Shown piece by piece: positions 6,439 through 14,709 of a stretch of 59,683 bases of DNA; within the stretch, counting starts at the first letter, position 1; each line of letters starts with the position of its first letter. The stretch lies in contig MFPR01000024.1 of the NCBI GenBank assembly GCA_001784175.1, forward strand, positions 1 through 59,683, in the 5' to 3' direction. Made by a program: the position numbers and the translations under genes. Source of the DNA: Candidatus Lindowbacteria bacterium RIFCSPLOWO2_12_FULL_62_27. GTDB lineage: Bacteria > Lindowbacteria > 2-12-FULL-62-27. The notes beneath the pieces are model-generated. The model had not been told where the DNA came from. It searched no databases and saw nothing but the letters and a program-made list of their open reading frames with translations.

Positions 6439-7626
6439 TTACCCGCCGCCCATCCGCATCATGGGCAAGAGCACCGCGGCGAAAATGAATCCCACCACGC
6501 CGGCCAGGCCGACGATCATGGCGGGCTCCAAAAGCGAGATCAGCGTCTTCGACCGCGTCCGCACCTGCGCTTCGAACACCTCGGCCGCGCGGTCCAGCAT
6601 GTCCGCCAGGTTGCCCGTGTTCTCGCCGACGGCGATCAGCCGCAAAAGCAGGCCCGGAAAGACCGGACTCGCAAGGCTCTCCCCGACCCCCCGGCCCGCG
6701 CGCACCGAATCCACCGCTTCCGCGATCCGCGCGCGCATCGCAAGGTTCTGCACGATGTCTTTCAGAATGTCCAGCGCGCGCAGAACCGGCAGGCCCCCGG
6801 CGAGGAGCGCCGAGAGCGTCCGCGCGATCCGCGCCGCCTCGACTTTTTGCCAGAGCGACCCCACCAGCGGCACGGCCAGCGCCCGGCGGTGCGCTTCCAA
6901 TCGCACGCGCGGCTTCTGATACATCTTCCACATCCCGGCGACGGCGGCCGCGGCGGCGATGAGCAGCCACGGGCCGGCGGACTGGAGATGCGCGCTGAGA
7001 CTCAGCAGCGCCTTCGTCGGAAGCGGCAGGTCCGCCTGCATGTCTTCAAAAACGGTTGCGAATTTCGGCAGGACAAAGAAGACCAGGAAGAAAACGCACA
7101 ACACGCCCACGATCAGCATCAGCGCTGGATAGATCAGCGCGGACATCAGCTCCGACCGCAGCGTCCGCATCTCGTCCAGGTACCGGCCCAGACGTTCCAG
7201 GATCGGTCCGAGCTTGCCGCTTTCCTCGCCCGCCGCCACCAGCCCCACGACCATCGGCGGAAAACATTCCGGGTGCGCCGACAGCGCCTTCGAAAACGAC
7301 GCGCCGCCCCGAAGCTCGACCTTGATGTCTCCCCACGCTTCCCGAAACGCGTCCGACTCCGCCAGACCCTCCATCTCGCTCACGGCCGACAGAAGCGGCA
7401 GGCCGGCGTTCAGAAGTTTCGCAAGCTCGCCCGTTGATTCCGCAAGCTCCGAAAGACTTCCCTTTCGGCGGCGCCGCTTCGCCTGCTCCGCCTGTTCGGC
7501 TTCGATGCTGATCGGATAAAGCTTCCGCGCCAGAAGCGCCGAAAACGCGTCCTCCCGGCGGTCCGCCGCGATCGTTCCTTCCGATACGTTGCCGTCCACC
7601 CCGGCCGCGCGGTACTTGAAGTTCAC
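6439..7626 (-). CDS. gspF: Type II secretion inner-membrane platform protein GspF
   Basis: Protein of 395 residues, the polytopic platform that couples the assembly ATPase to pseudopilus growth. It has the usual two T2SSF domains (about 60-185 and 262-385), with LPLLSAVSEMEGLAESDAF, GEESGKLGPILERLGRYLDE and its repeat GENTGNLADMLDRAAEVFE. Membrane segments lie near 160-185, 215-232 and 370-392. The N-terminal YRAAGVDGNVSEGTI is typical. It is the first gene of the cluster and divergent from the gene at 7693. The partner ATPase GspE is not next to it, so the secretion system is split across the genome. Confidence 0.93.
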   Translation of the reverse strand: MNFKYRAAGVDGNVSEGTIAADRREDAFSALLARKLYPISIEAEQAEQAKRRRRKGSLSELAESTGELAKLLNAGLPLLSAVSEMEGLAESDAFREAWGDIKVELRGGASFSKALSAHPECFPPMVVGLVAAGEESGKLGPILERLGRYLDEMRTLRSELMSALIYPALMLIVGVLCVFFLVFFVLPKFATVFEDMQADLPLPTKALLSLSAHLQSAGPWLLIAAAAAVAGMWKMYQKPRVRLEAHRRALAVPLVGSLWQKVEAARIARTLSALLAGGLPVLRALDILKDIVQNLAMRARIAEAVDSVRAGRGVGESLASPVFPGLLLRLIAVGENTGNLADMLDRAAEVFEAQVRTRSKTLISLLEPAMIVGLAGVVGFIFAAVLLPMMRMGGG

Positions 7627-7692
7627 GGGCCGATCCTATCTACACTTCAACCGCACTTCAAATCCGCCCCGATTCATGATGTTCTGTATGGC

Positions 7693-8703
7693 ATGGCCGG
7701 CATGAAACCGTTGAACACGCGCAAGGTTTCGAAAGGGGACACGGTGCTCCGCGAGGGCGACCGGACCGGTGAGGTCTATCACCTCCGGGAGGGGTCGCTG
7801 CTGGTGCTGAAGGGCGACACGATCATCGGGCAGGTCAAGGCCCCGACGTTCATCGGCGAACTCAGCGTGGCCCTCAACCGGCCCCGAAGCACCACCGTCA
7901 TCGCGCGGACCGACGCGACGCTCGACATCTACGACGGCAAGACGCTCCTCGAAAAGCTCACGCTCCAGAGCGACATGGGATTCCAGTTGATCGGCACGCT
8001 GGTGAACCGTTTCGAGATGACCAAACAGCGCATCAACGAGTACCAGCAGGCGATCATCAAGGAATACGTGAATCTCCTGGCGACCCTGATCGCCGAGAAC
8101 AAGATCAAGGCCGACCGGCTGCCGTTTACCGAGGCCAAGAAACTGAGACGCGACAACGAGATGATGCTGGACGGACTCCTGTCCCACAAGGACGCCTATG
8201 AGGACTACAACACGATGATGCGGCTGGCCGCGGAGAAGAAGACGGAGGAGGAATTCAAAAAACGCGCCGCCACGCGGTTCCGGTCCTTCGCGCCGGTCAA
8301 TCTCAAAACGTTCAAAATCCCGTCCGCCAGTTCCTTCCTCTCGCTCAAGGAAGGCATCGTCAAAATCGGCAACGAGATCGCGGTCCTGTCCCGATACCTC
8401 GCCGGATTTCAGGCGATGGACGTGGGATGCGTCGAATCCGAAATGACGCTCATGGAGGAGTCGGTGCCCTTCGCCGGGCGCGAACAGATGCTGCGCGAGA
8501 TATTGCTCGCGGACAAGACGAGCATCGAGGACATTCAGAAACGCCGCAAGGATTTCGACCTCGAGGTCAAGGGCATGGCCGCAAGCGCCGACCGGGACGG
8601 GACGCCGCTGGCGCCGGTCGCGAAACGATTCGGGCTGGACGTGGAATACGCGAAACAGTTGAGGAAAAAGTGGAAAGAAGGATTTCTGGGGAAAGCGCGG
8701 TAA
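7693..8703 (+). CDS. Cyclic-nucleotide-binding-domain protein with long helical C-terminus
   Basis: Protein of 336 residues. Residues about 12-95 form a cNMP-binding (CRP/FNR-type) beta-barrel: KGDTVLREGDRTGEVYHLREG, then FIGELSVALNRPRSTTVIA, which is the phosphate-binding cassette position (GELS..NRPRSTTV). No helix-turn-helix follows. The rest is charged and helical, with EAKKLRRDNEMMLDG and repeated KK/EE stretches, and ends near a basic KKWKEGFLGKAR. It probably senses a nucleotide and acts by protein contacts rather than by DNA binding; the partner is unknown. It is 22 bp upstream of metH on the same strand, so possibly co-transcribed. Confidence 0.75.
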   Translation: MAGMKPLNTRKVSKGDTVLREGDRTGEVYHLREGSLLVLKGDTIIGQVKAPTFIGELSVALNRPRSTTVIARTDATLDIYDGKTLLEKLTLQSDMGFQLIGTLVNRFEMTKQRINEYQQAIIKEYVNLLATLIAENKIKADRLPFTEAKKLRRDNEMMLDGLLSHKDAYEDYNTMMRLAAEKKTEEEFKKRAATRFRSFAPVNLKTFKIPSASSFLSLKEGIVKIGNEIAVLSRYLAGFQAMDVGCVESEMTLMEESVPFAGREQMLREILLADKTSIEDIQKRRKDFDLEVKGMAASADRDGTPLAPVAKRFGLDVEYAKQLRKKWKEGFLGKAR

Positions 8704-8724
8704 TCGGCGGGGGCGGGAGCGGTC

Positions 8725-11700
8725 ATGAAAACTGAAGAATCGATCACCCGGACCCTGCGCGAGATCCTCGCCGAAAAAATTCTGATCCTCGACGGCGCCA
8801 TGGGCACCGAGCTGCAACGGCGGAACCTCACGGCCTGCGATTTCGGCGGGCCTGACTACGAGGGATGCAACGAACACCTCAACCTCACCCGGCCCGATGT
8901 CGTCCGCGACATCCACTCGGGCTATTACAAGGCCGGGGCCGACATCGTCGAAACCAATTCGTTCGGATCGACGCCCCTCGTGCTCGCCGAATATGGGCTC
9001 GCCGGCCAAGCCTACGAGATCAGCCGGCGCGCGGCCGAGATCGCGGCCGAGGCGGCCCGCGCGCAGTCGACGGCGGACAAACCCCGATTCGTGGCCGGAT
9101 CCATGGGGCCGACCACCAAGACCATCACAGTCACCGGCGGCGTGACGTTCGAGCAACTGATCGAGTCCTATTACACGCAGGCTCGCGGCCTCATCGACGG
9201 CGGCGCCGACCTTTTGATCCTCGAAACGGCGCAGGACACGCGCAACCTCAAAGCGGCGCTCATCGGCATCCGCCGCTACATGAACGAGTCCGGCGCAAGC
9301 CGGCCGCTCATGATCTCCGGCACGATCGAAAGTATGGGCACGATGCTGGCCGGACAGGGCGTCGAGGCGCTGTACACGTCGGTCGAGCATGCCAAGCCCT
9401 TCACGGTCGGCCTCAACTGCGCCACCGGGCCCGAATTCATGACCGACCACATCCGGTCCATGTCCGATATCGCCAAGACGTTCATCTCCTGCTACCCGAA
9501 CGCCGGCCTGCCCGACGAGGAGGGCCGGTACAACGAGACGCCGGAATCGATCGCGAAAAAACTCGAACGATTCGCCGACCATGGCTGGATCAACATGGTC
9601 GGGGGCTGCTGCGGAACGACCGCGGAACACATCGGGATGATCTATCAAATGTCGAAGGGCAAAAAACCGCGGACGCCCAAGTCCTATCGGCGGACCATGG
9701 TATCCGGGATTGACTTTTTGCCTGTCACCGACGACGTGCGGCCGGTGCTGGTCGGCGAGGTCACGAACGTTCTGGGCAGCCGGAAATTCAAACAACTGAT
9801 CGCCGCCGGGAAATATGAGGAGGCCGCAGAAATGGGCCGCGACCAGGTCCGGGGCGGCGCGCAGGTCCTCGACGTCTGCCTGCAGGACCCCGACCGAAAC
9901 GAGATGGAGGACGTGAAAAAATTTCTCGACATCCTGATCAAGAAGGTCAAGGCGCCGCTCATGCTCGATTCGACCGACCACCACGTCATCGAGGAGGGGC
10001 TGAAATACTGCCAAGGCAAGGCCATCATCAATTCCATCAACCTCGAGGACGGCGAGGAACGGTTTCAGAAAGTCTGTCCCCTGATCCACCAGTACGGGGC
10101 GGCCGTCGTCGTCGGATGCATCGACGAGGACAAACAGCAGGGCATGGCCGTCACGGCCGAACGCAAGGTCGCGGTCGCCGGACGCAGCTATAAACTGCTG
10201 ACGGAAAAATACGGGATCGCCGGCGAGGACATCCTGTTCGACGCCCTCGTCTTTCCCGCCGGTACCGGCGACGACAAATACAGGGGTTCCGGCCGCGCCA
10301 CGATCGACGGCGTCGCGGCGATCAAGAAGGCGTTCCCCGACGCCAAGACCATCCTCGGCGTCAGCAACGTCTCTTTCGGCCTCCCGCCGGCCGGACGCGA
10401 AGTGCTCAACAGCGTGTTTCTGTATCTCGCGACGAAGGCCGGACTGGACATGGCGATCGTCAATTCCAAGCGCGTCATGCGCTACGCGTCGATCGCGGAC
10501 AAGGAAAAGGAATTGTGCGAGCGGGTGCTCTTTCGCGGCTCGGACGAGGACATCGCGGCCTTCGCGGCGTTTTACAAGGAGGCCAAGCCGAAGGCGGCCG
10601 TCGACGAGATTCGGAGCAAGCCCCTCGAGGAACGGCTCGCCTACTACATCGTCGCCGGAACCAAGGAGGGCCTCCACGCGGACCTCGACGAGGCGCTCGC
10701 GAAATACCCGGACCCCCTCGACATCATCAACGGCCCCCTCATGGCCGGCATGGCCGAGGTCGGCCGGCTCTTCAACAACAACGAACTCATCGTCGCCGAA
10801 GTCCTCCAGTCGGCGGAGTCGATGAAGGCGGCGGTCGGGCATCTTCAGCCTCACATGAAAAAATCGGCGGTGGGCGGCAAGGGCAAGGTGATCCTGGCGA
10901 CGGTCAAGGGCGACGTGCATGACATTGGGAAAAATCTCGTCGAGATCATCCTGTCCAACAACGGCTATCAGGTCATCAATCTCGGCATCAAGTGCGCGCC
11001 GGAAACCCTCATCGCGGCCTGCCGCGAGCACAAACCCGACATCGTCGGCCTGTCGGGACTCCTTGTGAAATCCGCGCAACAGATGGTCATCACCGCGCAG
11101 GATTTTCACCAGGCCGGAATCGACGTCCCGCTCATGGTCGGCGGCGCGGCCCTGTCCAGAAATTTCACGCTCAAGAAAATCAGCCCCGCCTACGGCCGGC
11201 CCGCCGTCTACGCCCGCGAAGCCATGGTCGGCCTCGACCTCGCCAACCAGATCGTCGAGCCGGCCAAACGCCGCGCGTTGTACGAGCGCCTTGGCCAGGA
11301 AGTTCGGGCCGCTGCCGCGAAGGACATGACGCCGGCGGAGGCGGCGCCGGTCGCGGCTGCTCTACCGGCCCGCAGCCCCGAAATCGAACCCATGGTCCCC
11401 GTGCCGACACCGCCCGATTTGAAACGGCACGCCATCGACAACTACAACCTCGATGAAATCTTCCCGTATATCAATCCGCTCATGCTGTATAAAAAGCATC
11501 TCGGAATTGAACCCCCCCTTTACAAGGGGGGGCAAGGGGGGGTTCCCGACAGGCCCGCTCGCACCCAAGAAATCCTCGACACGCTCGAATCGCTCAAATC
11601 CGACTGCGCCGCCGGCCTTCTGCGTGCACGTGCCGTGTTCCGATTCTTCCCCTGCCGCTCGGAAGGCAACCGGATTCACATCTACGAATCCACGGGCAGG

Positions 11701-12207
11701 AGCTGCATCGAAACGTTTGAGTTTCCGCGCCAGAAAGCGCATCCGTTCCTGTGTCTCGCCGATTTCGTCCGCGCCATGGACTCGCCCGAGCCGGACTACA
11801 TCGCCCTCTTTGTTATCACCTGCGGTGAGGGTGTGCGGCAGAAGGCTGAGTCGCTCAAGAACGCGGGCGCCTATCTGAAGAGCCACGCCCTCCAGGCGCT
11901 CGCCGTTGAGTCGGCCGAAGGCTTCGCAGAACTCCTGCACCAGAAAATCCGCGCGATGTGGAACATCGCCGACCCGGCGGGAACCACGATGAAGGATTTG
12001 CTGAAGGCAAAGTACCGGGGCATCCGCGTGAGTTTCGGCTATCCGGCCTGCCCCAATCTGGACGACCAGAAAAAACTGTTCGCGCTGTTAAACCCGGCCG
12101 ACATCGGCGTCGCGCTCACCGACGGCTGCATGATGGACCCGGAGGCGTCCGTCTCGGCGCTGGTTTTCCACCATCCCCAAGCGGCGTATTTCAGCGCCGA
12201 TAAATAA
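8725..12207 (+). CDS. metH: Cobalamin-dependent methionine synthase
   Basis: Protein of 1160 residues, full four-module MetH transferring methyl from methyltetrahydrofolate via cobalamin to homocysteine. Homocysteine module: GAMGTELQRR at the start, zinc cysteines in NCATGPEF (about 231) and GGCCGTTAEHI (about 294). Folate module: VGEVTNVLGSRKFKQLI (about 345). Cap and B12 module: DVHDIGKN (about 730) with the cobalt-ligating His. The activation module binds S-adenosylmethionine, RVSFGYPACPNLDDQKK (about 1103). Unusual: the linker between B12 and activation modules contains an in-frame GC-rich repeat (11511-11544) encoding PPLYKGGQGG. The stop overlaps the next ATG by one base (TAATG). Confidence 0.96.
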   Translation: MKTEESITRTLREILAEKILILDGAMGTELQRRNLTACDFGGPDYEGCNEHLNLTRPDVVRDIHSGYYKAGADIVETNSFGSTPLVLAEYGLAGQAYEISRRAAEIAAEAARAQSTADKPRFVAGSMGPTTKTITVTGGVTFEQLIESYYTQARGLIDGGADLLILETAQDTRNLKAALIGIRRYMNESGASRPLMISGTIESMGTMLAGQGVEALYTSVEHAKPFTVGLNCATGPEFMTDHIRSMSDIAKTFISCYPNAGLPDEEGRYNETPESIAKKLERFADHGWINMVGGCCGTTAEHIGMIYQMSKGKKPRTPKSYRRTMVSGIDFLPVTDDVRPVLVGEVTNVLGSRKFKQLIAAGKYEEAAEMGRDQVRGGAQVLDVCLQDPDRNEMEDVKKFLDILIKKVKAPLMLDSTDHHVIEEGLKYCQGKAIINSINLEDGEERFQKVCPLIHQYGAAVVVGCIDEDKQQGMAVTAERKVAVAGRSYKLLTEKYGIAGEDILFDALVFPAGTGDDKYRGSGRATIDGVAAIKKAFPDAKTILGVSNVSFGLPPAGREVLNSVFLYLATKAGLDMAIVNSKRVMRYASIADKEKELCERVLFRGSDEDIAAFAAFYKEAKPKAAVDEIRSKPLEERLAYYIVAGTKEGLHADLDEALAKYPDPLDIINGPLMAGMAEVGRLFNNNELIVAEVLQSAESMKAAVGHLQPHMKKSAVGGKGKVILATVKGDVHDIGKNLVEIILSNNGYQVINLGIKCAPETLIAACREHKPDIVGLSGLLVKSAQQMVITAQDFHQAGIDVPLMVGGAALSRNFTLKKISPAYGRPAVYAREAMVGLDLANQIVEPAKRRALYERLGQEVRAAAAKDMTPAEAAPVAAALPARSPEIEPMVPVPTPPDLKRHAIDNYNLDEIFPYINPLMLYKKHLGIEPPLYKGGQGGVPDRPARTQEILDTLESLKSDCAAGLLRARAVFRFFPCRSEGNRIHIYESTGRSCIETFEFPRQKAHPFLCLADFVRAMDSPEPDYIALFVITCGEGVRQKAESLKNAGAYLKSHALQALAVESAEGFAELLHQKIRAMWNIADPAGTTMKDLLKAKYRGIRVSFGYPACPNLDDQKKLFALLNPADIGVALTDGCMMDPEASVSALVFHHPQAAYFSADK
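11511..11544 (+). repeat. GC-rich PP..KGG.GG repeat inside metH
   Basis: Seven C, TTTACAA, seven G, CAA, seven G. The C7/G7 arms form a hairpin. It is in frame and adds PPLYKGGQGG to the interdomain linker. Related copies: 37321-37352, 41429-41465 and 59037-59073. Confidence 0.85.
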
Positions 12208-12734
12208 TGGGGGTCATCATGCCGTGGCTTGAAACTGTTTTTTCAAGCCGCGAGCGCACCCGATACACGATGGACGGCGCCGGCCTTTTTGTGCCGGCCC
12301 CTCTGCCGGATCTGCGCAGAGCGCTCGAAGCCGCCGAATTGAAAGCCGGCGAACTGTTTTGGGACCTCGGCTCCGGCGATGGCCGCGTGGTGTTCCTGGC
12401 CGCCGAAATGGGCGCCCACGCGCGCGGGATCGAGGCCGACGAATCCCTCTTCCGGCAGGCGACGGATATACAGAAGTCCGTTTGCCCGGCGACCAGCGCG
12501 GCCACGGAATTCACTCGAGGTGACTTTCTCGACTGCTCGTTTGAAGAACCAGACGTGATTTTCTATTATGGAGGCGGCGCTCCACGCCGGCAACACGAAC
12601 TCTACACCAAACTCGAACGCGACATGCATCCGGGCACGCGGCTCATCGTCTTCCGAACCTCCCGCCGCCCCCCTCTAAACCTTCGCTCCCACCTGAACTC
12701 CCACCCGCCGGAGTATCACATCCTCGTCGGTTAA
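12207..12734 (+). CDS. Class I SAM-dependent methyltransferase, small
   Basis: Protein of 175 residues with one Rossmann methyltransferase core: motif I is LFWDLGSGDGRVVFLAAEMG (about 49-68), followed by the acidic GIEADESL (ribose-binding acidic end of strand 2) and DVIFYYGGG for motif IV, then RLIVFRTSRRP. The substrate cannot be told; Dot1-like or histone-lysine-like small bacterial methyltransferases have this shape. The ATG overlaps the metH stop by one base, so it is coupled to metH and may draw on the same SAM pool. A second ATG (12219) is an alternative start. Converges with the gene ending at 12731 (4-bp overlap). Confidence 0.75.
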   Translation: MGVIMPWLETVFSSRERTRYTMDGAGLFVPAPLPDLRRALEAAELKAGELFWDLGSGDGRVVFLAAEMGAHARGIEADESLFRQATDIQKSVCPATSAATEFTRGDFLDCSFEEPDVIFYYGGGAPRRQHELYTKLERDMHPGTRLIVFRTSRRPPLNLRSHLNSHPPEYHILVG

Positions 12735-13792
12735 TACACCGTGATCTTCGAGATTCTCCTCCCCCAGCCTCTCTTGCCCTTCCGGTTGACCACTTTCGCG
12801 TACGTGCCGGCACGCAACTTGCGGATGAGACCTGAAATCTCGCGAACATTGCCAATGGGGTCGCCGGTCTTGCTGCTGTACGAATAGTACTGTCCGTCCG
12901 CAATGAAATTGTAGGAACCGGCTTGGTGGTTCGTCACCAGGGTGCGCAAAACATCCTGCGTGTAGACTTCCGTTGTCACCGTATCAGATGAACCGCTTGA
13001 ATCCTTGTCATGCACCCGTTCCTGGTGGGGACCGTGATACAGCGCCAGGGATTCGACAACCCTGGTGGATTTTCGATCTACACTTCGGACGGAGATCTCA
13101 TGGCCGTTCTTGATGTCTTCCGCGAGCCTCGCGGCCGCCTCATGTTTATCCTCAGACCGGACGTCCGGGTCGATGTCAAATACGTATGCATGTTCGGCGT
13201 GTGAAAACCGCAGGGTCCCGCGTTTATCGTTTACGACGAGATCCTCCATTTCCTCGACGGATATGTATTCGTTGACCATCTCCTTCCGCGCCGGCGTGAA
13301 TCCGTATGGCACGATCGGTTCAAATCCCTCCCAAGCGTTGAAATACAGGACAACCGGCGCCGACAAGCCTTTGTAGGTGACCTGATATGTGCTCAAATAC
13401 ACGGGCTTCGACCGGGTACGCACGCTGAACGGGCAGCACTCTCCTATCTTGCCGAAGCGGATTGGCTCGCCATCGGGGCCTGACAGGCTTGCCAGAAACT
13501 GTTCTGCCATATTCTCGTGCCCCGCGTTGTTGAGGCAAATCGGATCCTTGGAGGAATACCCGTAGGTATTGTTGTCCGCATCGCCCTTCATGACCATCGG
13601 TTTGTGATCACCCGTCCTGCCCGTATAGACGATCTTCTGCCCAGCCGGCGCCGACGCCGGGTTCATCACACCTGCGAATACGCCGCACAAAAACGCGGCC
13701 GTCACTTTTCTGATCAGGGCAAACGGGGCCGGGAGGCCAAATGGGGCCGGGTATTGACTTAATTGACTTATTTTCTTCGTGCTCTTTCGCAA
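12731..13792 (-). CDS. Secreted protein of unknown function
   Basis: Up to 353 residues, not recognised. A signal sequence-like segment IRKVTAAFLCGVFAGVMNPASA lies at about residues 27-48, followed by a soluble mature part with CCPFSVRTRSKPVYLS, two adjacent Cys, and a C-terminal part rich in basic residues (KVVNRKGKRGWGRR). The annotated first 25 residues (KKISQLSQYPAPFGLPAPF) come from the end of the neighbouring RAYT element and its inverted repeat. So the native start was probably lost or displaced when the element inserted; no ATG is found between the repeat and the signal segment. It may use a non-ATG start or be silent. Confidence 0.55.
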   Translation of the reverse strand: MRKSTKKISQLSQYPAPFGLPAPFALIRKVTAAFLCGVFAGVMNPASAPAGQKIVYTGRTGDHKPMVMKGDADNNTYGYSSKDPICLNNAGHENMAEQFLASLSGPDGEPIRFGKIGECCPFSVRTRSKPVYLSTYQVTYKGLSAPVVLYFNAWEGFEPIVPYGFTPARKEMVNEYISVEEMEDLVVNDKRGTLRFSHAEHAYVFDIDPDVRSEDKHEAAARLAEDIKNGHEISVRSVDRKSTRVVESLALYHGPHQERVHDKDSSGSSDTVTTEVYTQDVLRTLVTNHQAGSYNFIADGQYYSYSSKTGDPIGNVREISGLIRKLRAGTYAKVVNRKGKRGWGRRISKITVY

Positions 13793-14686
13793 GCCCGAAA
13801 AACGGCAGCCGGTGTACGGTTGAATGTCCTGGCAATATCTGCCGGCGAATATCCGTCACGATAAAGCCGGGACATTATTTTATTGCGGAACCGTGCCACT
13901 ATCCGTTGTCGACTCGGCGTACGCAGTCGTTCCAACAACTGCCCCATTTGTCCGCATATCTTCGCAGCCCGTGACAATACTTGGGACGCGCCGCGTTTTT
14001 CTCGCCATTTGAGACGACTCCGATCCGGCTTCCTACGCTCAATGCCCTTCTCCATCCCCTCTTTCCCGACAAACGTCAGAAAAACGGGTACCTCGAGTTT
14101 CTCCTTTGAAAGCATCAAGTCCTTGTATCTATTCGCGCCCCGTTCCCCTTCAAATCCTGGCACGCGAACCAGTTTGACATACGAGGGCGCATCGTAACCG
14201 CGGTAAAAACGGTCGGAACTCCAGCGGTAATCCATTGCCCGCCGAACCAAACCGGCTTCAACAGGGTTTCGGTGAATATATCGAACGAGGGCGGCCAGGT
14301 ACCGATCGTCAAGTACGAGAAATGCCCTGTAACGCCCCTGAAAAACATACCCCCTCTTCCCATATCGGCGATTAAAATAACGCGCATATCGCGAATGAAC
14401 CAACTGCATGATGCTTGCAAGACTGTTTTCACCGCGATATACAAGGAGATGTACATGATTGGTCATGGGGCAGTAAGCGCCCAGCTTGCCGCCCTTCCTG
14501 TTTAACGCGCTCTGAAGTTCAGTCAGATATCGTACGTAATCAGGTGTTCGGAGAAACAGCGCTTCTCCCCTCTGTCCACGTGCAATCACATGATACCAGT
14601 GATCCTCGACGTCAATCCGTACGGGTCGTGCCACACCCGGAGACTATTTCGAATAAGTCAATTAAGTCAATACCCGGCCCCATTTG
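13738..14686. mobile_element. RAYT unit 1 bounded by perfect 35-bp inverted repeats
   Basis: Left arm 13738-13772 and right arm 14652-14686 are exact reverse complements over 35 bp (CAAATGGGGCCGGGTATTG... with two TTGACTTA units). They enclose a single REP-associated tyrosine transposase gene. A partial extra copy of the outer part (CAAACGGGGCCGGG) lies at 13720-13733. The right arm ends 24 bp before the stop of the transglutaminase gene; the left arm lies within the reading frame of the secreted protein. Confidence 0.85.
13768..14634 (-). CDS. REP-associated tyrosine transposase (RAYT, Y1 family) 1
   Basis: Protein of 288 residues, single-strand DNA nuclease of the IS200/Y1 superfamily thought to mobilise REP sequences. 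Core: RPVRIDVEDHWYHVIARGQRG, the metal-binding HUH pair in CPMTNHVHLLVYRGE (about 55-66), then GYVFQGRYRAFLVLDDRYL and the helix with tyrosine VRYIHRNPVEAGLV. A C-terminal extension (about 215-288) ends with a helix-turn-helix-like YSPADIARTFNRTPAAVFRA, as in RAYTs with a DnaA-like/HTH tail. It is the only gene in the inverted-repeat unit, and its 3' end overlaps the neighbouring secreted-protein frame. Confidence 0.93.
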   Translation of the reverse strand: MARPVRIDVEDHWYHVIARGQRGEALFLRTPDYVRYLTELQSALNRKGGKLGAYCPMTNHVHLLVYRGENSLASIMQLVHSRYARYFNRRYGKRGYVFQGRYRAFLVLDDRYLAALVRYIHRNPVEAGLVRRAMDYRWSSDRFYRGYDAPSYVKLVRVPGFEGERGANRYKDLMLSKEKLEVPVFLTFVGKEGMEKGIERRKPDRSRLKWREKRGASQVLSRAAKICGQMGQLLERLRTPSRQRIVARFRNKIMSRLYRDGYSPADIARTFNRTPAAVFRACERARRK

Positions 14687-14709
14687 CTTTCCCGGCGGCG
14701 GATGGGGTG

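Noticed and set aside
7636-11109. A 1,157-codon open frame on the minus strand
   Set aside because: It is the antisense of metH and of the cNMP-binding gene; its protein is Asp/Arg/Leu-rich with no family features. Long antisense frames are common in GC-rich DNA.
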